Shown here piece by piece: positions 62,468-64,000 of a stretch of DNA of 64,000 nucleotides. The notes below the pieces were generated by a model that ran no database searches, was not told the DNA's origin, and worked only from the letters and a program-made list of their open reading frames with translations. This DNA comes from Phreatobacter sp. Its GTDB lineage: Bacteria > Pseudomonadota > Alphaproteobacteria > Rhizobiales > Phreatobacteraceae. Numbering within the stretch: position 1 is the stretch's first letter; each line of letters opens with the position of its first letter. The position numbers and the translations under genes were made by a program. The DNA lies in contig NZ_JAPZTZ010000013.1 of the NCBI RefSeq assembly GCF_027532945.1, positions 62,001 through 126,000 of the forward strand. The letters run 5' to 3'.

Positions 62468-63970
62468 ATGACGCGTTCACTCGAGGTCCGCCACCACGAT
62501 GCGGACGGCCAGTTCGACGACGACCTGGGGCTCGATCTCGACAGCGACCGGCTGCACGAGGAATGCGGCGTATTCGGCGTGTTCGACCACCCGGACGCCG
62601 CCGCCCTCACCGCGCTCGGCCTCCACGCCCTGCAGCATCGCGGCCAGGAGGCGGCGGGCATCGTCTCCTTCGACAGTGCGCGCTTCCATTCCGAGCGGCG
62701 CATGGGCCTCGTCGGCGACAATTTCTCCCGCCGCGAGGTGATCGAGCGCCTGCCCGGCAACTCGGCCATTGGCCACACCCGCTATTCGACAACCGGCGAG
62801 ACGATCCTGCGCAACGTGCAGCCGCTGTTCGCCGAGCTGGAGACCGGCGGCTTCGCCGTCTGCCACAACGGCAATCTCACCAACGGCCTGACGCTGCGCC
62901 GTCGCCTGATCGCCGACGGCGCCATCTACCAGGCGACGTCGGACACCGAGGTGATCCTGCACCTCGTCGCCCGCTCGCGGCGCAACCGCTTCGTCGATCG
63001 CTTCATCGACGCGCTCGGCCAGATCGAGGGCGGCTATGCCTTTGTCGGCATGACCAACAAGAAGATGATCGGCGCTCGCGACCCGCTGGGCATTCGCCCG
63101 CTGGTCATCGGCGAGCTCAACGGCAAGTTCATCCTCACCTCCGAGACGGTCGCGCTCGACATCATCGGCGCGCGCTTCGTGCGCGAGGTGGAGAACGGCG
63201 AGATCGTCGTCATCGACGACAAGGGCCTGGAATCGATCAAGCCCTTCCCGCCCCGCCGCAAGCGGCCCTGCATCTTCGAATATGTCTATTTCGCCCGGCC
63301 CGACTCCATTGTCGACGGGCAGAACGTCTACGGCCTGCGCAAGAAGATTGGCGCGATCCTCGCCGAGGAGAGCAATGTCGATGCCGACGTCATCGTGCCG
63401 GTGCCGGATTCCGGCGTGCCGGCGGCGATCGGCTATGCCCAGGCCTCGGGCATCCCCTACGAGCTCGGCATCATCCGCAACCACTATGTCGGCCGCACCT
63501 TCATCCAGCCGACCCAGTCGGTGCGCGAACTCGGCGTGCGGCTGAAGCATTCGGCCAATCGCGCGGTGATCGAGGGCAAGCGCCTCGTGCTCGTGGATGA
63601 TTCCATCGTGCGCGGCACGACCTCGCGCAAGATCGTGCAGATGATGCGGGACGCCGGCGCCAGCGAGGTGCATTTCCGCATCGCTTCGCCGCCGATCAAG
63701 TTCCCGGACTATTACGGCATCGACATGCCCGACCAGGACAAGCTGCTGGCCGCCCAGATGTCGATCGAGGACATGCGCGCCTATCTTGGCGTCGACTCGC
63801 TTGCCTTCATCTCCATCGATGGGCTTTACCGCGCCCTCGGCGAGCCGGGCCGCGACGCCGCCCAGCCGCAATACACCGACCATTACTTCACCGGCGACTA
63901 TCCGACAGCCATCACCGACCTGGTCGGCGAAGGCGCCAAGCAGCTCTCGCTGCTGGCGGAAGCCAGCTGA
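62468..63970 (+). CDS. purF: Amidophosphoribosyltransferase
   Basis: Commits PRPP to purine synthesis by replacing pyrophosphate with ammonia from glutamine. The 500-residue protein has a 32-residue propeptide that must be removed to expose the nucleophile Cys33 (HEECGVFGVF), the glutaminase domain (HRGQEAAGIV, HNGNLTN), and the phosphoribosyltransferase signature RLVLVDDSIVRGTTS. Late Cys ligands of Fe-S type enzymes are not evident in the C-terminus (YYGIDMPDQDKLLA). Confidence 0.97.
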   Translation: MTRSLEVRHHDADGQFDDDLGLDLDSDRLHEECGVFGVFDHPDAAALTALGLHALQHRGQEAAGIVSFDSARFHSERRMGLVGDNFSRREVIERLPGNSAIGHTRYSTTGETILRNVQPLFAELETGGFAVCHNGNLTNGLTLRRRLIADGAIYQATSDTEVILHLVARSRRNRFVDRFIDALGQIEGGYAFVGMTNKKMIGARDPLGIRPLVIGELNGKFILTSETVALDIIGARFVREVENGEIVVIDDKGLESIKPFPPRRKRPCIFEYVYFARPDSIVDGQNVYGLRKKIGAILAEESNVDADVIVPVPDSGVPAAIGYAQASGIPYELGIIRNHYVGRTFIQPTQSVRELGVRLKHSANRAVIEGKRLVLVDDSIVRGTTSRKIVQMMRDAGASEVHFRIASPPIKFPDYYGIDMPDQDKLLAAQMSIEDMRAYLGVDSLAFISIDGLYRALGEPGRDAAQPQYTDHYFTGDYPTAITDLVGEGAKQLSLLAEAS

Positions 63971-63989
63971 CGCGAACGGACCGACACCC

Positions 63990-64000
63990 ATGACCGACAA
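63990..64000 (+). CDS. Start of a further gene (partial, identity not determinable)
   Basis: An ATG at 63990 begins 19 bases after the purF stop and runs off the window after three codons (MTD). In related genomes a short-chain dehydrogenase often follows purF, but this sequence cannot show it. Confidence 0.3.

Noticed and set aside
62477-64000. A 507-codon minus-strand frame opposite purF
   Set aside because: It is antisense of purF, with no independent support.
1-64000. rRNA, tRNA, tmRNA, CRISPR arrays, integrases and prophage genes
   Set aside because: I looked through the intergenic gaps for cloverleaf-like sequence, regular direct repeats and recombinase motifs and found none convincing. 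An automated scan would be needed to exclude small RNAs.

Overview
The window is a 64 kb stretch of an alphaproteobacterial chromosome. GC content is high (for example 45 of 60 bases in 3061-3120), and gene content and order are typical of the order Hyphomicrobiales (Rhizobiales): rpoZ-relA-pyrE-acpS, slt/dapA/smpB, lptF-lptG-lptD-surA-pdxA-rsmA next to gmk-yicC-mltG-fabF-acpP-fabG-fabD, and rpsF-rpsR-DUF2232-rplI then dnaB-alr-radA-cvpA-purF. Genus cannot be read from the sequence alone. A gene for divinyl chlorophyllide 8-vinyl reductase (bciA) suggests a lineage with, or descended from, bacteriochlorophyll-based phototrophy. || Layout. 1-1.4 kb: tail of an IlvD/Edd dehydratase and an AEC transporter. 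1.4-3.4 kb (minus): small Tyr-rich secreted protein, acpS, a two-helix membrane protein and pyrE. 3.5-5.9 kb: an AT-richer two-gene island (ParB-domain protein plus DpnM/Dam-class adenine methyltransferase) lying between pyrE and relA. 6.0-8.8 kb (minus): relA/spoT homologue and rpoZ. 9.2-11.7 kb (plus): NYN-domain protein, family-5 uracil-DNA glycosylase, small membrane protein, exported superoxide dismutase. 11.8-13.6 kb (minus): VOC protein, smpB, dapA. 13.9-17.3 kb (plus): bciA and a lytic transglycosylase. 17.3-17.7 kb: non-coding repeats. 17.7-21.8 kb (minus): c-di-GMP phosphodiesterase and malic enzyme. 22.0-23.7 kb (plus): purM-purN. 23.7-27.1 kb (minus): tandem PilZ protein, molybdopterin oxidoreductase, ndk. 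27.4-33.0 kb: small secreted protein, aqpZ, ABC-F ATPase, WYL regulator, MFS transporter, holC. 33.1-42.5 kb: pepA, then the divergent LPS-transport cluster through rsmA. 42.5-49.0 kb (minus): gmk, yicC, mltG, fabF, acpP, fabG, fabD. 49.1-52.9 kb: a COG0523 GTPase under a Zur-like operator, a LysR regulator with a divergent NAD-binding protein, and two tiny unknown genes. 53-64 kb: ribosomal protein cluster, an Omp25-like porin, dnaB, alr, radA, DUF502, cvpA and purF. || Most of the window is housekeeping: fatty-acid synthesis, outer-membrane assembly (LptD/F/G, SurA-like chaperone), purine synthesis (purM, purN, purF), stringent response and translation. The accessory signals are the ParB-like/adenine-methyltransferase island (the best candidate for an undescribed system), bciA lodged between slt and dapA, the Zur-type operator touching the start of the COG0523 gene, a conspicuous pair of inverted intergenic repeats, and a CSS-type phosphodiesterase whose Ser-Ser is replaced by Asn-Asn. 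No rRNA, tRNA, CRISPR array, transposase or integrase was recognised. Starts were chosen by eye from Shine-Dalgarno spacing and family N-termini. Functions are assigned by motif recognition without database searches.
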